NCBI GenBank assembly: GCA_030652035.1
Contig: JAUSBJ010000035.1
Coordinates: 248,001 to 312,000 of the forward strand
Source: Sulfurimicrobium sp.
GTDB taxonomy: Bacteria > Pseudomonadota > Gammaproteobacteria > Burkholderiales > Sulfuricellaceae
Length of the DNA: 64,000 nucleotides
Direction: 5' to 3'
The position numbers and the translations under genes were made by a program. The notes under the pieces are model-generated. The model searched no databases. It was not told the DNA's origin and was given only the letters and a program-made list of their open reading frames with translations. Positions 50,293-60,608 of the stretch are shown here, in pieces (position 1 is the stretch's first letter; every line of letters starts with the position of its first letter).

Positions 50293-52626
50293 CTACTGAA
50301 TATTTAAACTTTCCTTAAGAACTCGCGGTGTTATAAATATCATAAGTTCCTGCTTGTCTTCTGATTTCGTTGTCCGTTTGAACAAATTGCCGATAACGGG
50401 CAGATCACCAAACAATGGCACTTTCTGAACATCATTTTGAGTCGCTTGAGTAAATATTCCTCCCAAAACAGCTGTTTCACCGTTATTGACCAGCACTTGC
50501 GTCTTGACGCGACTAATGTTGACGGCTCTGTTGTTTCCGTCCCTTGTGAAGTCTCCAGGAGTGTCTTTCGTAACCTCCACATCAAGCAAAATGGAATCGT
50601 TGTTTAACACCTGTGGATTCACCAGCAAGCAAAGCAATACATCCTTGAATGTTGTAGTTGCTGGTGTGGTTGCCGTTCCAGGAGTCACAACTGGAATCTG
50701 AACACCCTGCACAATCGCTGCTGGTCGCTGATTAGAGGTCATGACTCGCGGGTTGGAAATCACACTGCCACGCCCATCCGCTTCCAAGGCAGACAGTTCC
50801 AAACTAATCAGGTTGCCCGTTCCCAAATTCAACAACGTGAATGCAAGAGCACCCGCAGGATTTGAAACGCCAAGGTTCACATTCGAATTGCCATTTCCAC
50901 TCAACATTGGCGATTTGGTATAGGTTTCCTTATAAATTGCAGCTGTGGTTGCGGTTGGTGCCGTATATGTTCCCTGTATGGGTCCAGCAAACCAGGTAGG
51001 AGGATAGGCTGCTGCTCCCAGGGTTGAATTTTCAAGATTTTGTGACACGCCAACATTATAGTTTCCTACTTTGTTGCCACTCTGCCCCCCCAAGCGAACG
51101 CCCAGTTGCTTCCCGAATGTATCACTCGCCAACACCACTCTGGCCTCAATCATCACTTGCTTGGCAGGCACGTCAATGACAGTCATCAAGCGACGAATCT
51201 CTTCATGCTTGCTTGGAATGTCGTTCACAATCAGCATATTCGTCTTCAAATCAAAGGAAACGCTACCTCGTTTTGAAAGTATTTTCTGATCAGCAGCACT
51301 GGATCCTCCACCAGCCCCCCCCCCTGCACTTGGGGCTATTGCTCTGAGCCCCATGGCTGCAGGAGCACATGTTGCGTCATCAGTTCGATCTAAACGCGTA
51401 TTGGTTTCCCCATTAAGCATTTGCTTGGCTCTATCTGCCCTCAAGTAGTTCAGCGCATAGTATTCAGTCTGAAGAGGCTCAAGTTCAGATATTTGCTGCT
51501 TTGCCTCGAGTTCGGCCTTTTCCTTGACAGCCAGCTCGTCGCGTGGCGCTATCCAGACCACATTGCCATTTTTCCGCTTATCAAGGCCTTTTGCGTTAAG
51601 AATTATGTCCAAAGCCTGGTCCCACGGAACATCCTTCAATCGCAATGTCAGTGAACCAGAGACAGAATCGCTCGTGATGATATTCAGATTGGTAAAATCC
51701 GCTATTACCTGCAGCACGGTGCGAACTTCTACATTCTGGAAATTGAGTGAAAGCTTCTCCCCTCCATACCCTTGCTTGCTGCCAGGAACCATCCTGTTGG
51801 GGTCCTCAACCACTTTTTTCACATCTACAATGAACTGCCTGTCAGCCTGATAGGCAGAATATTCCCACAGTCCTTGCGGCTCGATCACCATGCGAACGTT
51901 TTTGCCTTGCCTAGACGTGGACAACAACCGAACCGGCGTTCCAAAATCAGCGACATCAAGCTTACGCTCCTGGCTAGCAGGAAGTGTTGAATCAATAAAA
52001 TCCACTATCAGGTTCGTGCCCTGCTTGCGAATATCAATTCCCGTAGTCGAATCGGAAAGGCTAACAAGCACGCGGCCTTCGCCATTATTTCCACGACGAA
52101 AATCCACATCATTGACAGTATGTTTTTGTGCGCCTATTCCGGCCCCTGCCTCAGCAAAGCGTGCCGTTTCATTGATTGTTGATGCCATGCCTACCGTTCC
52201 CTGAATGGCAACAATCAGGTTATTGCCCTCCATGCGAGTTTCGTAGCTCACTGGTTTTGCCAGATTCATCACCAGTCTTGTTCGATTACCCGATTGAACA
52301 ATATTCAAGTTGCGAAGCGCTCCCTCGCCGACCTCCATCGAATTCTTGCCCAGTGCATTGGCCGTCCCAGGGAAATCAAGAGCGATGCGCGGAGGATTGT
52401 TCGTCGTAAAACCCGCAGGAGGTGCCGACAAAGGGTCCTTCAAGGTAACCTTGACTTCAATTTTCCCCCCCTGCAGCGCCGAGTAAGATATTTTTTCAAT
52501 ACTGTTTTGTCCGCCGGAAGTATTCCCCCCCCCTTCCGCTGCAACCACTGTCATGGCAGTAAATGAAATAAGTACAGCGCAGGCCATACGTAACATGGAT
52601 TTAATTATCAATTTCACTGTCATCAT
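50293..52626 (-). CDS. pilQ: Type IV pilus secretin PilQ, 777 aa
   Basis: Signal peptide (MLRMACAVLISFTAMTVVAAE), AMIN-type domains, STN region (DVPWDQALDIILNAKGLDKRKNGNVVW), secretin core with VISNPRVMTSNQRPAAIVQG and NNGETAVLGGIF. It forms the outer-membrane pilus channel. Two long poly-G runs occur on the coding strand: G9 just after the signal peptide and G10 in a Gly/Ser linker, plus two G7 runs. The gene ends the pilM-Q operon. MMTVK at 52626 is used as start. Confidence 0.95.
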   Translation of the reverse strand: MMTVKLIIKSMLRMACAVLISFTAMTVVAAEGGGNTSGGQNSIEKISYSALQGGKIEVKVTLKDPLSAPPAGFTTNNPPRIALDFPGTANALGKNSMEVGEGALRNLNIVQSGNRTRLVMNLAKPVSYETRMEGNNLIVAIQGTVGMASTINETARFAEAGAGIGAQKHTVNDVDFRRGNNGEGRVLVSLSDSTTGIDIRKQGTNLIVDFIDSTLPASQERKLDVADFGTPVRLLSTSRQGKNVRMVIEPQGLWEYSAYQADRQFIVDVKKVVEDPNRMVPGSKQGYGGEKLSLNFQNVEVRTVLQVIADFTNLNIITSDSVSGSLTLRLKDVPWDQALDIILNAKGLDKRKNGNVVWIAPRDELAVKEKAELEAKQQISELEPLQTEYYALNYLRADRAKQMLNGETNTRLDRTDDATCAPAAMGLRAIAPSAGGGAGGGSSAADQKILSKRGSVSFDLKTNMLIVNDIPSKHEEIRRLMTVIDVPAKQVMIEARVVLASDTFGKQLGVRLGGQSGNKVGNYNVGVSQNLENSTLGAAAYPPTWFAGPIQGTYTAPTATTAAIYKETYTKSPMLSGNGNSNVNLGVSNPAGALAFTLLNLGTGNLISLELSALEADGRGSVISNPRVMTSNQRPAAIVQGVQIPVVTPGTATTPATTTFKDVLLCLLVNPQVLNNDSILLDVEVTKDTPGDFTRDGNNRAVNISRVKTQVLVNNGETAVLGGIFTQATQNDVQKVPLFGDLPVIGNLFKRTTKSEDKQELMIFITPRVLKESLNIQ
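51315..51324 (-). repeat. G10 homopolymer in pilQ
   Basis: Ten consecutive C on the plus strand (G on coding) in the SAGGGAGGGSS linker between domains; in frame in this sequence. Confidence 0.9.
52525..52533 (-). repeat. G9 homopolymer in pilQ
   Basis: Nine C on the plus strand encoding GGG after the signal peptide (AAEGGGNTSGG); in frame here. Confidence 0.9.
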
Positions 52627-52634
52627 GGCGTCCT

Positions 52635-53171
52635 CTAATTCTTCTGTTGACCTGCAGCCGATTCCTCGACCAGGGTGACACTGCTTTGTTTCTCGCTCCA
52701 CTCACCAGCACTATCCTCAATGACTTCAGTCAGTTGGACTTCCGTCTCGTTAACGCTGGTTACTCGGCCGAAATTAACGCCCAAATAATTACCAACTTTT
52801 ATTCGATGAAGGCTGTTATCGGGTGCTTTTATCAGAGCATATATCACTTTGTTTTGCTGAAGAGACCCCACCATTTTAAGCTTCTCTAACTCATATGACT
52901 CGAGCGGTTCCCTGCGGCGATTCAGATCCGGTTGAAAAGCACTCCCACTTCCAACATTATTCGAAGCCTTCAATTTCCGAGGTTTAAAAGGCTCAGGAAG
53001 ATCAAAGGCCTCATATGGAAAAGGTTCGTAAGGCTTGACTTCAGGCAAGGGATCCACCTTGCCGCGCATCCCATGGCCAGCTTCGCGAACAAATTGTTCC
53101 AGATCGTCATGCTGGCCACCATCACAGCCAACCATTCCAGCAGACAGGACGAGCATAAGGAGCCACCTCAT
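52635..53171 (-). CDS. pilP: Pilus lipoprotein PilP, 178 aa
   Basis: Lipoprotein signal MRWLLMLVLSAGMVGC, Pro-rich middle (VKPYEPFPYEAFDLPEPFKP), and the PilP beta-domain with YALIKAPDNSLHRIKVGNYLGVNFGRVTSVNETEVQLTEV. It links PilN/O at the inner membrane to PilQ. The gene overlaps pilO. Confidence 0.95.
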   Translation of the reverse strand: MRWLLMLVLSAGMVGCDGGQHDDLEQFVREAGHGMRGKVDPLPEVKPYEPFPYEAFDLPEPFKPRKLKASNNVGSGSAFQPDLNRRREPLESYELEKLKMVGSLQQNKVIYALIKAPDNSLHRIKVGNYLGVNFGRVTSVNETEVQLTEVIEDSAGEWSEKQSSVTLVEESAAGQQKN

Positions 53172-53791
53172 TTTTTTGCCCCCCCTGCCGGTTTTTTCTG
53201 CGCATTAACTTCTTCTTCATCCAAGTAACGATAGGTCTTGGCTACGCCATCCATTGTCAATCTGCCGTCTTTTGCCGCCGTAATTTTTATTTCATTAAGC
53301 GTCACGATCCTTGGCATCTGTGAAATATCACTAGCAAAATTGCCTAGATCATGGTATTCGCCAGTAACTTTGATTGTCACGGGTAGTTGCGCATAGAATT
53401 CTGACATGACCTCACTTGCGGCGGGTTTGAATAGCTCAAACTCCAGTCCTCGTCCTAAACCGGCCTGATTGATATCCACCAGCAAGGCATCCATTTCTGA
53501 TTTATTTGGCAACTGCTTCAGTAACGCCCCAAATGACTGGTCGATTTCTTTAAGTTGCTGTCGATATGTATCCAGGTTAATTGCCTTTTTCTTTTTACTT
53601 AAAAAAGTTTCGCGCAAACCTGACTCTTCCTGTCGGACGGTCTCCAATTGCTCCAACTCTCCGCTCCAATCGAACCAGTAAGCTGCGAATACCACCGCAA
53701 TTAAAAGCGCCGCCAGGGCCGCCATTTTTGGAAGAACAGGCCAACCCCCGATATCCTTAATATTCAACGATTTCAATTCATCAAGGTTCAT
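53168..53791 (-). CDS. pilO: Pilus assembly protein PilO, 207 aa
   Basis: One N-terminal membrane helix (MAALAALLIAVVFAAYWFDW), coiled coil and a ferredoxin-like domain (LPVTIKVTGEYHDLGNFASDISQMPRIVTL). It pairs with PilN. A G7 run lies near its C-terminal end (PAGGAKK). Overlaps pilN and pilP. Confidence 0.95.
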   Translation of the reverse strand: MNLDELKSLNIKDIGGWPVLPKMAALAALLIAVVFAAYWFDWSGELEQLETVRQEESGLRETFLSKKKKAINLDTYRQQLKEIDQSFGALLKQLPNKSEMDALLVDINQAGLGRGLEFELFKPAASEVMSEFYAQLPVTIKVTGEYHDLGNFASDISQMPRIVTLNEIKITAAKDGRLTMDGVAKTYRYLDEEEVNAQKKPAGGAKK

Positions 53792-54396
53792 GCCTTCTTA
53801 TCCTTGTTGCTTGAAGGTTGCACGTTTTTTTCTTCTGCACCTTCTACTGTCTTGGGCGACGAAAGCTTGATATTCATGGCAAATTCGCTGACCCGTAAAT
53901 TATTCAACAGGACCGCTTTTGTTTCGATCAATCTGGGATCTTCCAGCCATTCGGAAGAATCCAGATTTCGCATCAGCGATGCGACCCGCGCATTGGACTG
54001 GGCATAACCAACAATCTTTACTTCATTTCCATTTTGATCGATGGATTTTAGATAAACGCCATCGGGTAGTTGTCGAACCAATTGATCAAGCAGATGAACA
54101 ACCTGCGAGCGATTGGATTGCAAGGCCTCAACCACTTTTTTACGCTCCAGAAGTGCCGTTGTTTTCTCCTTGAGCACCTTGATTTCCTCGATCTCCTTAT
54201 CCAACTTGGCGATTTCAGCCTTCAGGTATGCGTTACGCCCCTCCTGGTTGGATATTTTGGTCGCAATTAAGGTGTGGCCTGCCAACGCGACAACGACGCC
54301 GAGCCCAAGGGTCAACGCAGCCAAAAGGACGAACTGCCGCTGGCGCGCGGCACGTTTGTGTTCGCGATGCGGCAGAAGATTGATGCGGACTGTCAT
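53788..54396 (-). CDS. pilN: Pilus assembly protein PilN, 202 aa
   Basis: The ATG at 54396 gives MTVRINLLPHREHKRAARQRQF with the conserved INLLP motif that binds PilM, followed by a membrane helix (LALTLGLGVVVALAGHTLI) and a coiled coil. It connects the cytoplasmic PilM ring to the periplasmic PilO/P. Overlaps pilM. Confidence 0.95.
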   Translation of the reverse strand: MTVRINLLPHREHKRAARQRQFVLLAALTLGLGVVVALAGHTLIATKISNQEGRNAYLKAEIAKLDKEIEEIKVLKEKTTALLERKKVVEALQSNRSQVVHLLDQLVRQLPDGVYLKSIDQNGNEVKIVGYAQSNARVASLMRNLDSSEWLEDPRLIETKAVLLNNLRVSEFAMNIKLSSPKTVEGAEEKNVQPSSNKDKKA

Positions 54397-55466
54397 GAAT
54401 CGAACCTCCGCAAAGCCAATCCGCATGCAATCATCAAAGCTGGTGCGTCGGCAGTCAGTTGTTTGGGTTTAATCCGGGAAGACAATGCCATGTTTGCGAA
54501 AGGATTGGCAATCATCGTGCTGACCTGGGTACGGCTAGCCACGACCTCGTCCAATCCTTGAATCATTGCACAACCACCCGCAAGAAGAATATGGTCCACC
54601 CTGTTGAACTGGGTAGAGGAAAAGAAAAACTGCAACGCGCGCGCCACTTCCAGAGCCAGCGTATCCATGAAAGGCTGAAGCGTTTCTGACTCGTAAGTAT
54701 CAGGCAAGCCACCTTGGCGTTTGGCAATATCCGCCTCTTCCGCCGACAGGCTGTAACGGCGCTGTATTTCCTGGGTCAGGTGGTTACCACCGAAGCTCTG
54801 CTCTCGCAAATATACCGACTGATTATCGTGCAGTACATTAATGTGAGTCATGGCCGCGCCAATATCAACAATCGCTACGGTCTGCCCTCGGCCAGCGCCC
54901 GGCAGCTGTCGTGCGATCAAGTCGTATGCAAGTTGAGTGGCAAAGGATTCGACATCCATCACGAGGGGCTTAAGCCCGGCGGCTTCAGCGGCGGCCACCC
55001 GATCATCTACTTTCTCCTTGCGCGAAGCCGCGATCAGGAGTTCAACCTCTTCCGGGTTATTCGCATTGGGGCCAATAATCTGAAAGTCCAGATTCACTTC
55101 GTCCAGAGCAAATGGAATGTACTGATTAGCCTCTGCTTCAACCTGAAACTCGAGGTCCTGGTCACGCAGCCCAGCTTGAACTACTATCTTTTTTGTAATG
55201 ACCGCAGCAGAGGGAAGAGCAAGCGCAACATTCTTGATGCGCGTCCCCATCTTCTTCCAAGCACGTCTGAGGGTTTCGCCCACCACTTCCAAGTTGACGA
55301 TATTGCCATCCACAACCGCGTCCTTGGGCAATAATTCAATCGCATATCGTTCAACGCGGTAGAGATCTTTGCCTGCCTCAACAAGCTCGACCATCTTTAC
55401 CGAAGAGGAACTGATGTCTACACCAATAAGTGGCGGCGACTTGGCTTCCAAAAAATCGAATCGCAA
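54393..55466 (-). CDS. pilM: Pilus assembly ATPase-like PilM, 357 aa
   Basis: Actin-like fold: SPPLIGVDISSSSVKMVEL (nucleotide-binding start), VAIVDIGAAMTHINV, and LLAGGCAMIQGLDEVV. The first codon is TTG with GGGGA seven bases ahead; no nearby ATG would give a proper PilM start. It is the cytoplasmic member of the PilMNO complex and first gene of the operon. Confidence 0.95.
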   Translation of the reverse strand: MRFDFLEAKSPPLIGVDISSSSVKMVELVEAGKDLYRVERYAIELLPKDAVVDGNIVNLEVVGETLRRAWKKMGTRIKNVALALPSAAVITKKIVVQAGLRDQDLEFQVEAEANQYIPFALDEVNLDFQIIGPNANNPEEVELLIAASRKEKVDDRVAAAEAAGLKPLVMDVESFATQLAYDLIARQLPGAGRGQTVAIVDIGAAMTHINVLHDNQSVYLREQSFGGNHLTQEIQRRYSLSAEEADIAKRQGGLPDTYESETLQPFMDTLALEVARALQFFFSSTQFNRVDHILLAGGCAMIQGLDEVVASRTQVSTMIANPFANMALSSRIKPKQLTADAPALMIACGLALRRFDS

Positions 55467-55506
55467 GTAAATTTCCCCTTCCGCACAGCCCAGTTATAAG
55501 CGATAC

Positions 55507-55535
55507 GTATAATTTACATTAAATGCTATCAGCAA
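55507..55535 (-). promoter_or_regulatory. Candidate pilM promoter
   Basis: On the minus strand TTGCTG and TTATAC are 17 bp apart, about 40 bp before the TTG start. Confidence 0.5.
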
Positions 55536-55591
55536 CTTTAAGCAGTGTAAACAAATTTTGTGCAAGTTTTCTCTTTCTAGAGATTACCATC

Positions 55592-55597
55592 TATAAT
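55592..55597 (+). promoter_or_regulatory. Candidate -10 for ponA
   Basis: Perfect TATAAT, 42 bp before the ATG; no clear -35. Confidence 0.4.
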
Positions 55598-55639
55598 CAA
55601 TAGACTTAAATTATTCTCTTGTTATAGAAAATCTCAATT

Positions 55640-57976
55640 ATGGCCTTTCGTTGGTGGCACTACACCCTTTCTGTAGTGCTTGCAGGCGCTCTCTTGGCTG
55701 CGGCATTGATCGCGCTGGTTGTCAGCTTGATTTACCCGCAGCTGCCCTCCCTGGATATCCTGACCGACTACCAGCCCAAAATCCCGCTCCGAATTTACAC
55801 GGCCGATGGCGCCTTGATTGGCGAGTTCGGTGAAGAGCGACGTGCGCTGATCAAAATTCAGGATGTGCCCATCTCTATGCGGCAGGCGATTCTTGCAGCC
55901 GAGGATGACCGGTTTTATCAGCACGGCGGCGTCGACTACATTGGCGTGGCTCGTGCAACTATCGCAAACCTCACCGCTGGCGGCGCACGCGAAGGCGCAA
56001 GCACGATTACCATGCAGGTTGCCCGCAATTTCTTTCTCTCAAACGAAAAGACACTAACGCGCAAGCTAAGTGAAGTAATGCTTGCAATGAAAATCGAAAA
56101 CAACTTATCCAAAGATCAGATTCTGGAGCTCTATGTTAACCAGATCTACCTCGGGCAACGTGCCTATGGTTTTGCTGCTGCATCCCAGCTTTATTTTGGC
56201 AAACCCCTTTCGCAACTCAGCATTGCCGAATTCGCCATGCTCGCGGGACTCCCCAAAGCACCTTCTCGCTACAACCCGGTGGTTAACCCTAAGCGCGCCA
56301 AGATCCGTCAACAGTATGTACTGAAACGCATGCATCACCTTCGCTTCATCAATGACAGTGAATTTCTGGCAGCGCAACAACGACCGCTGCATATCCGCCA
56401 CGACTTGCAGATTTCCGAAGTCAGAGCCGACCATCTTGCTGAATTAGTTCGCCAGAATTTACATGAACGTTACCACGACCAAATTTACAGCAGCGGAATC
56501 AAAGTCTACACCACCCTGCGACGTGCCGATCAGGAAGCTGCCAATCTAGCATTGCGCCAAGGCATCCTGGATTATGACCGACGTCACGGTTACCGTGGCC
56601 CCGAGGGCTTTGCGACTTTGCAGCCAGACATCGCAACCCTGGATGCAGCAATTGAAAGCGCGCTTGAAGATCTGGATGAGATTGCCGGCCTGTCGCCCGC
56701 AATTATTACCGATGCAAACCCCAAGAAAGTTCTGGCCTATAACAAAGATGCGGAAAAAATCGAAATCAGCGGGGAAGGCCTGCGCTTCGTTCAAAAGTTC
56801 CTGGTGCCCAATGCCGACAGCAAGCAACGTCTTCGCCGCGGATCGATCATTAGGATCATGCGGGATAACAATGGAAAGTGGCAGATTACACAACTACCCC
56901 AAGCAGAAGCGGCACTTGTTTCAGTTGATCCTCAAGACGGCGCCATTCGTGCGATGGCTGGTGGTTTTGATTTCAACCGCAACAAATTCAATCACGTCAC
57001 ACAGGCATGGCGCCAGCCAGGCTCAAGCTTCAAGCCCTTCGTCTATTCTGCAGCACTTGAAAAGGGCTTTACTCCGGCCACGATAATCAACGATGCCCCT
57101 CTTTCCCTTCCGGGCGGAGCCGCCGGTGAAGCATGGGAGCCCAAGAACTTCGATGGCACTTATTCTGGGCCAATACGGCTACGCACCGCTCTAACAAAAT
57201 CCAAGAACCTAGTTTCTATCCGTATCCTGCAATCCATCACCCCGGAATATGCTCAGGATTACATTACACGTTTTGGCTTTGAGGCTGCCCAGCACCCCCC
57301 CTACCTCACCATGGCGCTGGGAGCGGGCTCTGTCACACCGCTGCAGATGGTTGCAGGTTATTCCGTCTTTGCAAACGGCGGCTACCGCATCCAGCCCTAC
57401 TTCATTGACCGAATTGTTGACGCTCGTGGGACAGTACTCGCGCAGAGCAAACCGCTACGGGCAGGAGAATCTGCGGAGCGTGTGATTGACGCCAGGAATG
57501 CCTTTGTGATGACCAGCCTGATGCAGGATGTTGTCCGCCAGGGCACAGCCACCAAGGCGATGCAACTTGGCCGCCACGATCTTGCAGGAAAAACCGGCAC
57601 AACAAACGACCAGATCGATGCCTGGTTCTGTGGCTTCAACTCCAAACTGGTTGCGGTTGCATGGATCGGATTTGACCGCCCACGTTCGCTTGGCAGCAAC
57701 GAAACCGGTGGTCATGCGGCCTTGCCAATCTGGGTCAGTTACATGGGAAAAGCATTAAAGGGCACGCCAGACAGCGACTATCCTGCACCTGAAGGCGTCA
57801 GTGTATTCAAAATTAACCCGCAAAATGGGCAGATTGCTGGAGACAATGGCATTCCTGAATTTTTCTATCAGGAGTTCCCACCCCCTGCCCAGAGCATGTG
57901 GGACACATGGGGAGATCTATCTGGCAACATCATGGGCGGGAAAAGCACAGACGAAATAAAGGATCAATTGTTTTAG
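55640..57976 (+). CDS. ponA: Penicillin-binding protein 1A, 778 aa
   Basis: N-terminal membrane helix, then GT51 transglycosylase (EDDRFYQHGGVDYIGVARA, GASTITMQVARN) and transpeptidase with the SxxK serine in GSSFKPFVYSAA, then SKN and KTGTT. It polymerises and crosslinks peptidoglycan at the outer face of the inner membrane. It is divergent from pilM, a common betaproteobacterial order. Confidence 0.95.
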   Translation: MAFRWWHYTLSVVLAGALLAAALIALVVSLIYPQLPSLDILTDYQPKIPLRIYTADGALIGEFGEERRALIKIQDVPISMRQAILAAEDDRFYQHGGVDYIGVARATIANLTAGGAREGASTITMQVARNFFLSNEKTLTRKLSEVMLAMKIENNLSKDQILELYVNQIYLGQRAYGFAAASQLYFGKPLSQLSIAEFAMLAGLPKAPSRYNPVVNPKRAKIRQQYVLKRMHHLRFINDSEFLAAQQRPLHIRHDLQISEVRADHLAELVRQNLHERYHDQIYSSGIKVYTTLRRADQEAANLALRQGILDYDRRHGYRGPEGFATLQPDIATLDAAIESALEDLDEIAGLSPAIITDANPKKVLAYNKDAEKIEISGEGLRFVQKFLVPNADSKQRLRRGSIIRIMRDNNGKWQITQLPQAEAALVSVDPQDGAIRAMAGGFDFNRNKFNHVTQAWRQPGSSFKPFVYSAALEKGFTPATIINDAPLSLPGGAAGEAWEPKNFDGTYSGPIRLRTALTKSKNLVSIRILQSITPEYAQDYITRFGFEAAQHPPYLTMALGAGSVTPLQMVAGYSVFANGGYRIQPYFIDRIVDARGTVLAQSKPLRAGESAERVIDARNAFVMTSLMQDVVRQGTATKAMQLGRHDLAGKTGTTNDQIDAWFCGFNSKLVAVAWIGFDRPRSLGSNETGGHAALPIWVSYMGKALKGTPDSDYPAPEGVSVFKINPQNGQIAGDNGIPEFFYQEFPPPAQSMWDTWGDLSGNIMGGKSTDEIKDQLF

Positions 57977-58011
57977 GTCTTGTTCCCGCGACTTTTAACA
58001 GTCATTCCATC

Positions 58012-58635
58012 ATGCATAAAGACCAATCTCCACAACGTCGCCAAATGCGAGAATTGATTGCCCAAACAGCTGCCCGTTTGATCGCGGAGGATGGCATTCA
58101 GGATTACTCACTTGCAAAGCGCAAAGCCGCCCGCCAACTTGGCGCGGCTGATACCCATAGCCTTCCTTCCAACAGCGAAGTGCAACAGGCCTTGCGCCTG
58201 CACCAAGAGCTGTATCAGAAAAACGAGCAACCGCTTCTTTTGAAACAGCTACGCACTGAGGCTCTAGCCGCCATGTATCTGTTTGAACGCTTCAATCCCT
58301 ATTTGACCGGTTCAGTCCTGACGGGCACCGCCACACGACACTCAGATATCAACCTTCAGCTTTTCACAGACAGTGCCAAGGAAGTTGAGCTATTTCTACT
58401 CAACAGCAACACACCCTACGATTCAAGCGAAAAACGCGTCAAATTGAACGATGGTGCACTGTCTGTACCCACTTTTACGCTACAGGGAGAAAGCAGTGAA
58501 ATCAGACTCGCTGTTTTTGCAAGCGAGGATGTACGCAAATCAGCATACGACCCAATAGAAGGCAAACCTTTGGAGCGGGCAAAAATCAAGCAACTGGAAA
58601 CACTTCTGGCAGCAGATCCAGCTCCTTCAAATTAA
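58012..58635 (+). CDS. Nucleotidyltransferase-like protein, 207 aa
   Basis: The ATG at 58012 is chosen. In the middle, TGSVLTGTATRHSDINLQLFTD resembles the GS...SDInL core of minimal nucleotidyltransferases, while the rest is helical with no further signature. The gene follows ponA by 35 bp on the same strand. Some relatives carry misleading names from database transfer; I assign only a fold. Confidence 0.6.
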   Translation: MHKDQSPQRRQMRELIAQTAARLIAEDGIQDYSLAKRKAARQLGAADTHSLPSNSEVQQALRLHQELYQKNEQPLLLKQLRTEALAAMYLFERFNPYLTGSVLTGTATRHSDINLQLFTDSAKEVELFLLNSNTPYDSSEKRVKLNDGALSVPTFTLQGESSEIRLAVFASEDVRKSAYDPIEGKPLERAKIKQLETLLAADPAPSN

Positions 58636-58755
58636 ACACGCCACTTCGCTGGATAGAGCTAAGAATATCAGGCAAAATGATAGCGTTACAGCACATTTCA
58701 AACAAACGGGTTAAAGATAAAATCTGAGCCCAACATTTAGCAGACTGATAATTGG

Positions 58756-59508
58756 ATGGCAAACCAGCCCCCTCTGAAAACCGAAGCTGCTCCTGAAACC
58801 AGCAACTACATGATTCATTCCAGGATGGAGATTATCTATATCCTGCGTGCAATCCAGCACAAGAATGAGCTCGTTACGGCTTATTTTAATCAAGGCACGG
58901 ATTTCATCCTGACCTCCATTATCGACGTTGATTCAGATAATGGCACGGTGATATTCGACTATGGCGCCAATGAACTTCTCAACAAGCGAATTCTGGAAAG
59001 CGAGAAGATCATACTGGTTACTACTCAGGATAAAGTAAAGGTGCAATTCGTGATCGGGCGTATGCAGGAGATCGAGTACCTTGGGCGCCCCGCATTCAGG
59101 TCCGTTCTTCCTGATGGCCTCCTGAAGCTGCAACGACGCGAGTATTACCGCCTCGCCACACCGCTAATCAACCCTATTAAGTGCTCCATCCCCCAAGCTG
59201 ACAGCGTGAAAATCGAGGTGCCGATTGCCGACATCAGCCTAGGAGGCATCGCTATCACACAATATCAGGAGCACATGCAACTCGAAATAGGGGCCCGCTT
59301 CAAAGCCTGCCGCATCCTTCTACCGGATATTGGAACCGTCATAACCGATATCGAAATTCGTAACGAACAGGAAATCACGATGAAAAATGGCGCCAAAAAT
59401 CACCGTGCAGGCTGCATGTTTATTGATCTTCACTCAAGCCAGCAGGCCATGATTCAGCGTTACATCATCAAATTGGACCGTGAACGCCGCTCTATACTGC
59501 CGGAATAA
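58756..59508 (+). CDS. YcgR/PilZ c-di-GMP-binding protein, 250 aa
   Basis: N-terminal YcgR-like domain with the phrase IDVDSDNGTVIFDYGANE; PilZ with RREYYR and ADISLGGIAI (RxxxR and D/N-x-S-x-x-G). It is a flagellar or pilus brake sensing c-di-GMP. It lies alone, 120 bp after the nucleotidyltransferase-like gene. Confidence 0.9.
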   Translation: MANQPPLKTEAAPETSNYMIHSRMEIIYILRAIQHKNELVTAYFNQGTDFILTSIIDVDSDNGTVIFDYGANELLNKRILESEKIILVTTQDKVKVQFVIGRMQEIEYLGRPAFRSVLPDGLLKLQRREYYRLATPLINPIKCSIPQADSVKIEVPIADISLGGIAITQYQEHMQLEIGARFKACRILLPDIGTVITDIEIRNEQEITMKNGAKNHRAGCMFIDLHSSQQAMIQRYIIKLDRERRSILPE

Positions 59509-59517
59509 ATTCATCAT

Positions 59518-60584
<1,067 letters not shown>

Positions 60585-60608
60585 TTAATGCTTTCATGTG
60601 CAAATCAA

